From: Chrysaora quinquecirrha
Lineage: Eukaryota; Cnidaria; Scyphozoa; Semaeostomeae; Pelagiidae
Assembly: GCA_014526335.1 (NCBI GenBank)
Contig: JACTAT010000051.1
Location: 3,014,411-3,078,410, forward strand
DNA length: 64,000 nt
Direction: 5' to 3'
Part shown: piece after piece, positions 1-24,035 of the stretch
Numbering within the stretch: position 1 is the first letter of the stretch
How the letters are laid out: every line of letters begins with the position of its first letter
Program-made: the position numbers and the translations under genes
The notes under the pieces: model-generated
What the model was told of the DNA's origin: nothing
The model's database searches: none
The model's input: only the letters and a program-made list of their open reading frames with translations

Positions 1-78
1 AAAACGGTAAAACATTTGTTTGATATGCAAATTTTAAATGTTTGACAAAAAATGTTTGATCGTTTGACCAGTGGCTTA
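1..78. mobile_element. Family-A MITE, right end at window edge
   Basis: The sequence has AAAACATTTGTTTGATATGC and ends TGTTTGATCGTTTGACCAG. The left part of the element would lie outside the window. Confidence 0.4.
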
Positions 79-86
79 CAACTTAC

Positions 87-12624
<12,538 letters not shown>

Positions 12625-13756
12625 ATTGCATTATAACTGTCTAGAGAGAATAAGATGTACATTCAGTTTCATTTTAAGGAACGAGCTAATTTCTGCAAAT
12701 TTCAGTTTCGGAGGAAACTTGTTTTATCTTGTACAGGTTTTATTTTGTTATGACCTTTCTGCATTCTTGACATTTTGTTCAGTTGAAAAGAAATAAAATC
12801 TGAATGGTATATGTTTCGCATCAATTAGCAAGAAAAATTGTGTTTATTTTTTTCATTATTTTGCACATCAACAAGGAATTTTCATTTTCCCGTCTTTCAA
12901 ACCCCAGCTTGAAGGGTATAAGTTTCCTGTTCCCGTTAGGGGCATTTCACTCTCCAAAAACGTGTACTAGATTTCAGCTAAAACAAAATGGATTTCCTTG
13001 AAAACAAAATTTCAAGCCAAAGTGTATGAGATTTTCAAAATTACCAAATGAAAGAAGATACGAAACAGAAATGTTGAAGATAAAAATTTCATCTTGATAA
13101 AAATCTGAAAGCTCCCCCATTTCGGCAAAATCAAGAATTGGGAATGCGGCATTCTTTTTGCACTTGCAATCAATCATTCGGGCAATCACTCCAAAGTAAT
13201 CTCCCCAGTTGGAGTACTGTATGCCTTTTTGGGGGAATGAATAAGCAACCAGCCACTTTTTGATCTTTGGGAAATGGGTAGGGTTATATAAAAATTGAAG
13301 GCTATTTTCATAAGAAAAATTATGGCGGAGATTCTGAGCAAATAGTGCTATCCTATCCATTATAGCCATTATTGCGTGCAGAGCAAGGAGCTAGTATCAA
13401 CAATTCATATTCGGCTTTTCAGAAAAGTGGAACATGGAACGCGATTGAAAATGTAAAGATAATCACAACGAGGGTCTTGCATGTAAGCATCGTTTCTACT
13501 TCAACAAAAAACAACAATAACGTGGAATAACGTATTTTGTTGTCCCTATTTTCAAAATAAACAAACTTCGTTACGATCTGTGAAAAGCACCGGTATTTCA
13601 GAATCACACACCATCAGGACATGCATGGCGAAAAAACCGAATTTATTGCCGAATTATTGATACCGATAGAAATAATGGGGGTATGATGGGGCTATTATTG
13701 CGTCTTGAGAACAGACAAGAATCTTAGTTACCTTGCTTGTTTTGCAGCAAAAATGG

Positions 13757-13838
13757 TATAAAAGGGGTGAAATTGGTACCTGGAAGCATACTTGGCATCA
13801 AGACGAATAGCAGCATCTACGAAAGAGAATTTCACAAG
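13757..13838 (+). promoter_or_regulatory. TATA box and 5' non-coding exon of the cationic-peptide gene
   Basis: A TATAAAAGG motif at about 13757-13765 lies about 30 bases before a likely start site near 13788. The transcript would contain an untranslated exon ending ...CACAAG at 13838, followed by a GTAAGA donor. A polypyrimidine/CAG acceptor at 14521-14523 then precedes the coding exon. The promoter reading is inference from motif spacing. Confidence 0.55.
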
Positions 13839-13962
13839 GTAAGAGTTGCATACAAAGATGTAACTTTCTAATATACAGTAGTAATGCCATACTTTAAGGC
13901 CAACGGTGAAGAACAGCCCCAGAACAGCAAAGCTATTGGCTTTACCAAAGTTGTTTGAAAAG

Positions 13963-14937
13963 GGGGCATTTCAATCTTAAGTGAACTCTGCTGGAAATTC
14001 AATTGTTTTCAAGGAAATCTCTTTGAAATCCTTTTGTTTCAAAGTAGTAAATCTTGTGGGCTTTTTTGAGGAGTGAAATTTGCGAAGCGAAATTAATGAA
14101 TAAGCGACGTTACTATTTCGGTTATTTTGCTAATCTTAAAGAAGCCTGCGCATAGACTGAAACACTTCTTCAGGGAATTACACTTCCTTGAAGAAGTGTT
14201 TCAGTCTGCGCGCAGACTTATCGAAAGCGAATCGCATCGCTTCGCTTCCAGGCAAGTTTTTCTGAGCGATTTTCTTTTCGCGATTTTGATTTCGAATTAG
14301 GGCCGTGATCTGGCTCAGGCGACAAAGCATTACAAATCCATCTTACATTGCATCAACTCTGCATTAAAACATGGTATTGAAATAATACCTCTTTGTAATG
14401 CTTGCTTGAAGTCTTTTGGTTATCTGGTCATACCTAGAAATCAAATCAAATCTAATGAATCAATTTGTATACTATATATAAAAGCTTGTATAAAACGATA
14501 ACGGAGTAGATTTTACTTTTCAGAACTCCAAAGATATGAAGTGTACGCTTGCTCTTTCAATCCTTGCCTTTGGCTGTGTTGTTGTCTTCACCGAAGCAAT
14601 CCCACGAAGAGAAGGTAAGCAACGTTGTTTTCTCCCGTTTTATCATCATCATCTATATTGCAGCTTGTCTTTGGGCGTGATAAAGATGCCCATTAGGTGT
14701 GTCAGAATATCCCATCGCTCTAATACCCTAATGGGGCCTTGCGAAAGCAACAGCGACTACCTGGAGTAAAGCAAAGGATTTGCAGAGAGTTTCGTTTCAA
14801 AGGGCAATTTACTCATTGGAAATCTGGTACACCTTTGCTAAAAATCCTACTGTTTGCATGGAAATCCCCTGGAGATCCTTTTGTTTTTCAGAAATCTCGT
14901 ACGCTTTTTAAAGACTGTAACAATGCCCCTCAAATCT
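13963..14937. repeat. Two diverged family-D repeats around exon 1 of the cationic-peptide gene
   Basis: 13963-14085 (GGGGGCATTTCAATCTTAAG ... TTTTTTGAGGAGTGAAATTT) lies in its 5' intron. 14795-14937 (AAGGGCAATTTACTCATTGG ... CAATGCCCCTC) lies in the first coding intron. Confidence 0.45.
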
Positions 14938-15887
14938 TTTATTGTCATTGGTTGCATAAAAAGGTACAAAATTTAGGGGAAGGGGTAGGGGTTATTTCAT
15001 TATCCCAACAATGCTTTTCTTACTAGTTAGCGTCATTTCATGTACTTCATTATTTTGATTCTTCGTCTTGTCTGCTTTTAGATGCTGATGACGACGTATT
15101 GAGGGATGGTGAGTTTGGAGAGATCGAAATGGATGAAGGATTAGGTATCGTAACACCTTTCTTAATGTTTCGTCGAGTGCGAAACGTTTTTGCATACAAA
15201 TTCCTTTACAAATTAAGACACTAACTAAGCTAATGATATTTTTTTCTTCTAGAACCTCTTGACGAATCTGATCCTAAAGGTAAAAACGAATCTCCTTTCT
15301 TGTGTATAGCTATATGTAGATGTTAGTTTTGCGAGAAGGTCCTGGTTTAACGTTAGAATCCTTTAAGAAAAACTAGTAAATTCACATCATAGAAGCCAAA
15401 TCTTAGTACAAGAAAATGCAGGATAAGAAGATTTTTATCAATCTCCACGCTGAATCTTGAATTCAGGGCAAATTTCAAGGCATTTTTCGGCGGTGGGCCA
15501 AAATCAGATAGGGGCCAATATTTTTTACGAATGTTCATGAGAAGTTTTTCGGCCCAACAATGAGACAGGATGCGGAACTAGGGCTAAATGACTTGTCAAT
15601 ACATACGTTAAAATATAGTTTTTCTGAATCTTGTTTTGAATCTTGTTCCTAACTAATCTGTTGACTTTGCTTTTAAAGGTCCCCTGCTTAATGGGGGCAA
15701 ACATTATGGACTGGGCAGAGGTCTTCGAGGAAGAATGCTGGTCATGCGCATGGGTGGCATCATCTATCCAGTTCGCAGACTTGGTCTTGGACTAGGCTTG
15801 GGCAAAGGTCTTGGCCTGGGGCGACTTGGGCTTGGATTAGGAGGACCTCTTGGTATAGGGCTTCATGGTAGACGCTACAAGAAATAA
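14536..15887 (+). CDS. Secreted precursor with acidic pro-region and Gly/Leu-rich cationic C-terminus (antimicrobial-peptide-like)
   Basis: Coding exons are 14536-14614, 15082-15144 (or to 15108 with the internal GTGAGT donor), 15253-15279 and 15679-15887, all joined in phase 1; 125 residues. Residues 1-22 form a signal peptide (MKCTLALSILAFGCVVVF, then TEA). Residues 23-56 are acidic (DADDDVLRDG, GEIEMDEG, EPLDESDPK). Residues 57-125 hold about 13 Lys/Arg and no Asp/Glu, with repeats such as GLGLGLGKGLGLGRLGLGLG and an HGRRYKK end. An AATAAA overlaps the stop. Signal, anionic pro-segment and cationic mature region is the usual layout of host-defence peptide precursors. I recognise no named family; a matrix or adhesive protein is the main alternative. 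Confidence 0.8.
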
Positions 15888-17197
15888 AGCATCTGGAAGC
15901 AGGTCTTCAATTAACGCTGAAATATCAGAACACTGATGGATATCCAAGCTTAGACTAGTTTAATAGTATATTTATCGTCATTTATCTAAAGTTTTTGCTG
16001 AATTAATGAATTTTGCTGAGAAAATGTTTTTGTGCTGTATTTGTCTTTTGAACTCTTTTCGTGTGCTCATACGACAGCGCAGAAAGTTGCAAAAGTGACG
16101 GTGCAGAAAACTTTTGCTATTATGGCCAAAGGGGGATTCTTTAGAAAAGCGCAGTTTGATTTCTTTAACAGAACGTTCTTTAGATCTTCATATTCTCTCC
16201 AAGAAAGATTAAGTAAAAAATGAAACGTGAAAGCAAATTCTGCAAAGCAAGCTCCAAAAACACGAGTCTTACGGTCGCTTTGAAGTTTCGGAAAAAGTTT
16301 GCTTTCAGCTTTCAGAAGAAGTGTTTTGGAGAGCTTTTAAACCTACTGGAAAAAATAAAGAAATCTGTAATTCACGCAGTTGCAGTTGCAGACTTGCAGT
16401 TTTAGAAGGCTGATAAACCTTTGTAACTTTTGGCATTTTCGTCCTAAAGAAACAGCAAATTCTGGTACCTTGGCATGACAGAAACCAAAAACTTTTCTGG
16501 CGAAATTTCGAATTTTCAAATTTAATTTTCAAAAAAATTTACAGAATTATTATCAAAATTTACAATCATAGAAATGCATATTTTAACGTGAAATTTACCA
16601 AAAGTAAACTGAATTAGATAAACATTTTAGAAAATTAAAAATTTTGCGCTTGAAATGAAATAAATTATCATGTAAAAATTAGATATCATCAAAATATCAA
16701 AACAGGGCCTATTTACAACGACAAAATTCGGAAATTTGTTCGAGTTACATCATTATCTTATACCAGCCCCAGCCATTACCTAAATACAATGAAATCTGCT
16801 TCTACGTAGCTGAAATTGGTGAAATTTCACTGAGCTCAGAACTGGTAGTCACCCTCTGAATTAAACAAAATCTTGATTGATTTACTGAATAATTAAAACT
16901 AATTTCTGGGGTCCTTCGTCAGAATGCAAACAAAAGTTTGGGCTTGCACTATCGTTATTGTGCCAGCACAATAATAATAATCATCAACATAACGAACAAA
17001 CAAACTGAAGTGGAAAATGAACCTAAAATTCCTTTAAATTTGCTTCGATTTGAAAAATTATAAAAAAACATCAAAATATGCGGAATCTAAAATTTTCTTA
17101 TTATCAAAATTAGTGGGACATAGTGACACTATATCAGTATCGTGTCATTTGCTCTAAATAATTAAAAAAATAAATAATAAAAAAATACTTATTGCAT
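15888..17197. other. Intergenic, no gene seen
   Basis: AT-rich sequence between the cationic-peptide gene and the 3' end of gene B. It contains scattered short ORFs without splice or family support and no recognisable repeat. Confidence 0.6.
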
Positions 17198-19142
17198 TTA
17201 TTCTTTGAAGTCGATACCAGGATTGTCTCGTCCAAGACTGTAAGTTGGATTTTTGAACATCAGATCTCCACTGTTGAAATTGATATTTTCTGAATCCATG
17301 TTTGAATATGTGACACCTTGAAAGATATTGAAATCATTAAGTACAGTAATATTTCATAAGAACTGTTAGGTTAATTCTAAGCCCAAGGAACCATATTATC
17401 GACAGCACATCTCCTTCTTAGACTCATCACAGTTCGTCCGACTCTTTAGGAAATAGGACAAAAAATCTTAAACAACTACAACAATATAACTGCAGTTTCA
17501 TCAAAGTTGAAAACTGGTTGTTTTCGTTGTTCAAAGGTGATTGTTGCTGTTTGCGATAAGTACAAAGAATGTAACATGTCAAGTCTATCTCTCCCCTCCA
17601 CAAAAACATGGCTTCAAAGATCATTTCAAGACAATCAATCAATTTCAAGGTAATCAATTCAGCATAACCAATATCAGCTGTAAACGTTAAGAGCATGAAA
17701 CGAAAAGGAGAAAACCTGAATGAAGAAGCCACCTGTGCTGACATGCCTCAATATTTTTAACTGACAATATCTTAATACAAATTCCCGGCGTCCCTGAGAG
17801 GGGTTGGTTAACCACCTCATCCACCCCCTGGATCAATCCCTGAAAAGAGCTACTTTCATTAAAAACAGAGGCATCCAAAAGAAATTACGAGGTAAGGTCA
17901 CACCGAGAGAAGGGACTGGGGTCGCAGTGGCTTTGATTAGCACTGGGCTATTTAGTACCCCCCTGTGCTAAGCACACAAACCCATACCTTACGAATGTAT
18001 ATGCCTATCTAGGCATTTGAAAAGTTATATCATCAGCTAGTAATGAGCAAAATGAATTCACCAAATTATTTCTCCACTTACTTTTTTCAGGTATCTTTTG
18101 TTTTCGTTGTTTGCATTTCCAAATTATCCCAACAGTTATCCCTCCGACAATAATTCCAGCCAGAGCTCCAACAACTCCAAGTGTAATGTTCAATCGTTCT
18201 TTTTCTACGATGAAGAACATTTCAACGTGAATACTCTTATAAAAAGTAAATTTTTTGGATATTAACAAACTTTGCAGTTAATCAAGAACGAAATATTCTG
18301 GGGATATTGATCGGGAGTCACCAATAACCAACAGCAGCCCCCCCACAATTAGATGCTGCTTTGTTACTTCTTCCAGAAGCGACTGCAAGAGGGAAAACCA
18401 GCCAAAAGAGCCAACACTACTTGCCAAACGATCAAACATTGTTAGTCAAACATTTTACCTTTGCTTGTCAAACACAGTGTTTGACTGTTTAACTACATTA
18501 CAAAACATTGCTCGTCAACAATTTTCCTTGAGACAAGCATGAAATGTTTCAAGTTTTTCAAAAACATTGCTGAGCGAATTCTGCTTGTCAAACCATGTTT
18601 TGTGACGTGGCCAAAGGGTCAAACAATGCTTGTAACGGACCCAGGCCAAACGATTAAACAATGTTCTTCAAACATCCAAAATTTTTCTTGTCAAAAAGAA
18701 TGTTGGACGGTTATGGTCACATCTTAAAACGTTGCTGGTCAAACGAATTTTGGTCGAGATAAGATGTTTCAAAAACATTGCTGAGCGAATTCTGCTTGTC
18801 AAACCATGTTTTATGCCGTAGCCAAACGATCAAACATTGCTTGTAACGCAAACCTCAACAAATGTTTCATGAACAATGTTTGATCGTTTGGGCAGGGCCT
18901 TCGACTTTAAACAGACAGGAAAAGAGGCCTTAAATCTTTCAAGAATCTCAAAAAGGTAGAAATTGCAAGTTTCATCTGGACTATATAGGTTTCAGAAAGC
19001 GGTTGACTGCCTTCGAATCGAAACTAAACCTGACATGAGAGTTTACGTTTTTTAGCATACAATAAGTGAAAAAATAGTAAATAAAGTTTCAGATCTGTTA
19101 AGTTACCTTTTGCCTTTTGAGCTTGCTGTGCCTTCATTTTTG
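17198..19142 (-). CDS. Gene B exons 22-24, linker, transmembrane segment and cytoplasmic tail
   Basis: Exon 19107-19142 (36 bp) encodes a Lys/Gln-rich linker ([11 protein letters not shown]). Exon 18082-18204 gives the membrane segment at about residues 1090-1112 ([20 protein letters not shown], then IIW), followed by KCKQRKQK, a stop-transfer cluster. Exon 17198-17316 encodes the tail from [13 protein letters not shown] to NPGIDFKE, with an NPTY motif at 1147-1150. AATAAA overlaps the stop codon. Phases A|GT across the last intron agree. The tail has no obvious C-terminal PDZ ligand. Confidence 0.85.
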
Positions 19143-22100
19143 CTGGAGGAAGATGGAAAAGAAACATTTTAAGATGCTGAAAAATGTTGCTTAAATGAAC
19201 AAGATAAGAAGAAGAAAGAGTAAAAGAGAATGAGGGATATAGATGAATAAAGAAAACGAAATACGAAAACAACATAAATAAAAAAGTTTCTTCCCGTGAC
19301 TGTTGTTGTTATTTTAGGCTTAAAGAAAGATGACATAGAATATATGGGTTCACAAATGAAAAAAGAAAAGGCAGATGAATTAGTCAAAGAATTAAACAAT
19401 TGGAAACGTTTGTGCATAATAAGTATAACAAACAAACCTTCTAGTTCCCTTTTTTTAATATCAACATCGCATTTTCCTCCTATTTTGAGAAAAGAAAGTT
19501 TCAGAGTATAGCTGTAAATGCTTTGGCAAAAAAATAAAAAAAAAAGCATATAAATGACATCTAAAACTGTTACCTTCAAATCCAGCATCACAAATGCAAG
19601 TTTCAATGCCACTTTTCTGCACACAAACACCATGTTTACAACCACAAGGATCAGGCCCACTTATTCCTGCGAGACAAATAATCAAGGTAGAAAAGAACGT
19701 TCAGCCTAAGCACAAGACATACAACGGAGAAGCCCCAGATGTCTAAATGCACTAAATGTGCAGAGTTTGAAGGCCTGGCCAAACGATCAAATATTGTTGG
19801 TCAAACATTTGAGACTTGCTTGTCCATCAAAATGTTTCACCGTTTGGCCTCTTCCAAAACATTGCTCGTCCAACAGTTGTTTGTTTGCGTCAAGCAAAAA
19901 TGCTTGAGAACATTTTCAAAAACATCATGCCACAAATTTTGTCCAGCAATGTTTTTGGACGTTTTGATTGTTTGTGTTTGATGTTTTGATTCCTCCCATC
20001 AAGAACTTGCACATACATTATCAAAGGAATGTGAGTGTCTGAGATCAACTTATGGGCAGATCAATCCTTAGGGGGTGTTTATTCCAGGGAGGGCGCTTAT
20101 TCAAGGGAATACGGTAGTGGTTTAGCTTAATAATGATTATTAAATGCTTCTTACTTTGTGTACAATTTTTGCCTTCCCATCCTTTGAAACACAAGCAGTT
20201 ATAATTGTTTACTTTATCAACACATTGAGTGGATCTTTCAGCGTCACAAGGATTTGGAGCACAATCATTGATATCTGAAGAAGAGAAAAGAAACGTATTA
20301 TAAACTAAACAGGCAGTCTGTCGTATCCTTCATTGGTCTTTGCAGAGCTTTAAAACAAAGGAGTTCCTCTTATCTTCAAATAATGTCCCCCTTCAATAAA
20401 TAACAAGGTTGTTTTGTTGATAAAGTGCAAGAAACTGCCTCGTCTGAATAAACTGCATGACCAGAGTGCAAACAACGTTTCCATTTGGCTAAAGAGCTCG
20501 TTGAAATTGCGGAGTAACTCTCCAAGTCATACAGCCCAAGGCTCTCATCCTGTTTGACTTCTTGAGTTTGGATTATGTTGGGCCAACTTCAGCACCAAAC
20601 ATTTTAATATTTCTCATGAATGGCGAACACTAGGGTAGATACTTTCACAAGTGGCATACCACAATACATGGGATTCAAACCTTGGCTGTATGACCAGAGA
20701 GCCAACGACGTTTCCACTGAGCTATAGAGCTCAATAAAATCGCCGAGTAACTCTCCAAGTCATACAGCCCAAGGCTCTCCTCCCGTTTGACTTGAACAGT
20801 AGCCCTTGCCTCGAATTGATTTACCCTTGAGATTCGCTGCCAGTCCGCCTCTGAACAAAGACCTACTAAAAACTATATCTCTTTAAACATCAGATTTTTC
20901 CACAAGTGGCATACCGCAGTAAATGAGATTCGAACCTGGACTGCATAACGAGAGAGCCAACGACGTTTGAACTGAGCTCTTTAACTCAACAAAATCGCCG
21001 AGTAACTCTCCAAGTCATACAGCCCAAGGCTCTCCTCCAGTTTGACTTTTTTTGTATTTCTGTTATGTTGAGCCTTCTTCAGCATCATGCATATTTGTAT
21101 ATATTGATCATAAATGGCGAACACTAGGGTAGATATTTTCACAAGTGGCATACCATAATAAATGAGATTTGAACCTGAACTGCATGAACAGACAGCCAAC
21201 GACGTTTCCACTGAGCTATAGAGCTCAATGAAACTGCCCAGTAACTCTCCAAATCATACAGCCCAAGGCTCTACTGATGTTTCGGTCACCAAGGTCTCCA
21301 AGTCATACAGCCCAAGGTTCTACTTGTGTTTCGGCTATGTTTGGCCTTCTACAGCACCAAAGATGGCTTCTTAATCAATAAATAAATTGACAAGTCATTC
21401 AATGAATCAAAATAATCAGATTCAGAACCAACCTGTTTCACAATTCGTTCCTGTATATCCTGGCTTGCAAACGCATTTGAAACTTCCAACTGTATTCACG
21501 CAGTAAGAATTAACTGCTTTGCAAGGATTATCTAGGCATTCATTTACATCATTGCAGAACATTCCTTGATATCCTTTACTTGCAGCACATTCACATTTAA
21601 ATGATCCAATTTTATCAATGCATCTACCTCCATGTTTACAAGTGATATTATAACAATCATTGATATCAATATTGCAGTTCTGTCCACTGTATCCATAAGG
21701 GCAATTGCATTTATAGCCACCTTGCAACGGCACACATGTCGATGCATTACTGCAGGGTTTACTGAGGCATTCATTGATAACTGCAAAAGATATACAACGA
21801 TATAGAGATATACATATATTATAAGGATGGATTTTCCACAAGTAGTATACCACAGCTGATGGGATTCGAACCTGGAACGCATGATCAGAAATCCAACGAC
21901 GTTTCTACTGAACTAAAGAGCTCAATCAAATCGTCGAGTTACTTTTCAAGTCATACAGCCCAAGGCTCTCCTCCCGCTTGGCTTTGTGTTAAGCAATGGC
22001 TTATCTAGGAGATATGGGGGAGAAATGTTGCGCGCGACATTGTATTCGGCATGTCTCCCAAGGTGGCTAAACATGCGAGTCACAAGTGAGCAACATGTCC

Positions 22101-23895
22101 CCCGAGTCGCGAGACAGGAAATATTTCTGTTGTTTCCCAGAAACATACATGTCTCCCGATACAAATTTTGTCGCGCGCTACAAATTTTCCTAGGTGGCTA
22201 AACTGGGAGACATCGCGAGACATGTCTCCTAGTTTAGCCAGGCCTTTACGGCTATGTTGAGCCTTCTTCTGTACCATACATATTTCAGGAATCCAGTGAA
22301 AAATTGGTAATCATTTATCAAAGATCTCGATGAATACGAGGCTAATGTGGTTCTTATACATTGGATAGAAAATGTATAATTTCAGGCTGTAATGTCTTGA
22401 TAAATTATTGTTTTAATATACGGGTCTTTTACTGTACTTAAACTATAGTAAAAACATGAACATTGAGTACCTTGTTCACAACGTTTTCCTCTATAACCTC
22501 TTGAACAGTTACAGTAGAAATCATCTCCTCTGTCATTGCATCTACCATTTTGATTTAAGCACGTGTTGTTATTAGCGCACCATGTTGAATCTGACGAAAA
22601 ATAAGCAAATGAAAGTCTGTCATGATTTTAATGGATAGAAATATCAAAGCAACTCAACAACAAAAGTACCAAACAGTTTTGTTGTACAAAATTTCAGAAT
22701 TACGATAAACAAGCGGAAACATTTTCGGGCACACTTAAAAGCTTTCTTTGTCTGACACTCTTAAGAGACTATTACTAAGTTCTGCCATCCATTCAAAAGG
22801 ATTGCGTGCCTACCACACAGAAAAGTCTGGTTATTTATGAATGTCTGTGCCAGTCTGATGCCAGGTACGTAGGCCGCACTTCCCAGAGACGAGGTGACAG
22901 GGTAAAACAGCATGTTCCTACCAACATTCGTGACCTTACTTTTCGGCTAAGGGAGCAACCACCCGCAATTCTAGGCAGCGACCCACTCTAAAGCATGATT
23001 TTGCCATAGCCAATTTTGTTAGACAACAAGCTTGCAATTAAATATAAAGAATTAACTATGAAAATACGTATAAATATTAAACTTACTAGAGCAGCAATCG
23101 ATTCCTTTCATACCAGCAGGGCAGATACAAGTATAATTATTCAAGCCATCGACACATGTTGAACCAGCACAACAAGGGTTGGACGCACAATCATCAATAT
23201 CTATAACATAGAAAAATGTCCGATGAAAATTAGTATCCTTAACGAGGATCTGGAGTTTTGTATCTACTGGTTTGTTATGGTTATACACTGATTTGTCAAA
23301 GAGACAGACTGAGCTAAACAATCTCTTAATAAAACTTTTACTACTTTAATATAGCCAAGACAAGACTTTAGTTTGGCCATCGTTAAGATGTAGAATAATT
23401 CACTTACTTGTTGAGCAGTTTTTACCATTAAATCCTCGTGGACATTCGCAAAAGTAATCGGCATTATTAGTTTGATAACACTTCCCACCATTCTGACAGG
23501 GATTAGGCTGGCATTCATTTATATCTAAAAGGCAAGAATAAATTTGATACCATCTGTGTATATGTAAATATGTCTGGTAACCGCCCTGTATAATCTCCCT
23601 GTATAAGAAGCTATTTTAAAAGAATGTCAAAGATAATTTTTCGTAAAAAGAAGTGGCTAAAACAATAGCCGATCAACTGAAGAGAAAACGCTACGATCAA
23701 AAAATACTCTTGTCATGAGATAACACTAATCTGGCGTAGCTTTCCTATTGATTCAAGGTTTGAGTGTTTAGCAGCAAGGTTTATGTGAGAATGGGATAAC
23801 GGGGGACAGCAGACCAGGGCATGACATCGTCAACATCATCATCATCGTCATCGTCATCGTCATCATTACATCATCATCATCATCATCTTCATCAC

Positions 23896-23955
<60 letters not shown>

Positions 23956-23985
23956 AATCATCATCATCATCATCATCTTCATCAC

Positions 23986-24035
<50 letters not shown>

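Noticed and set aside
12974..13369. 131-codon minus-strand ORF
   Set aside because: No family match, no splice partners, and it overlaps a diverged family-D repeat.
13434..13490. Alternative signal-peptide exon for gene A (MLTCKTLVVIIFTFSIAFH)
   Set aside because: Hydrophobic and the same length as gene B exon 1, but its donor would be GTTCCA. The exon at 12562-12624 has a consensus GTATGT donor and is closer to the MNNL exon.
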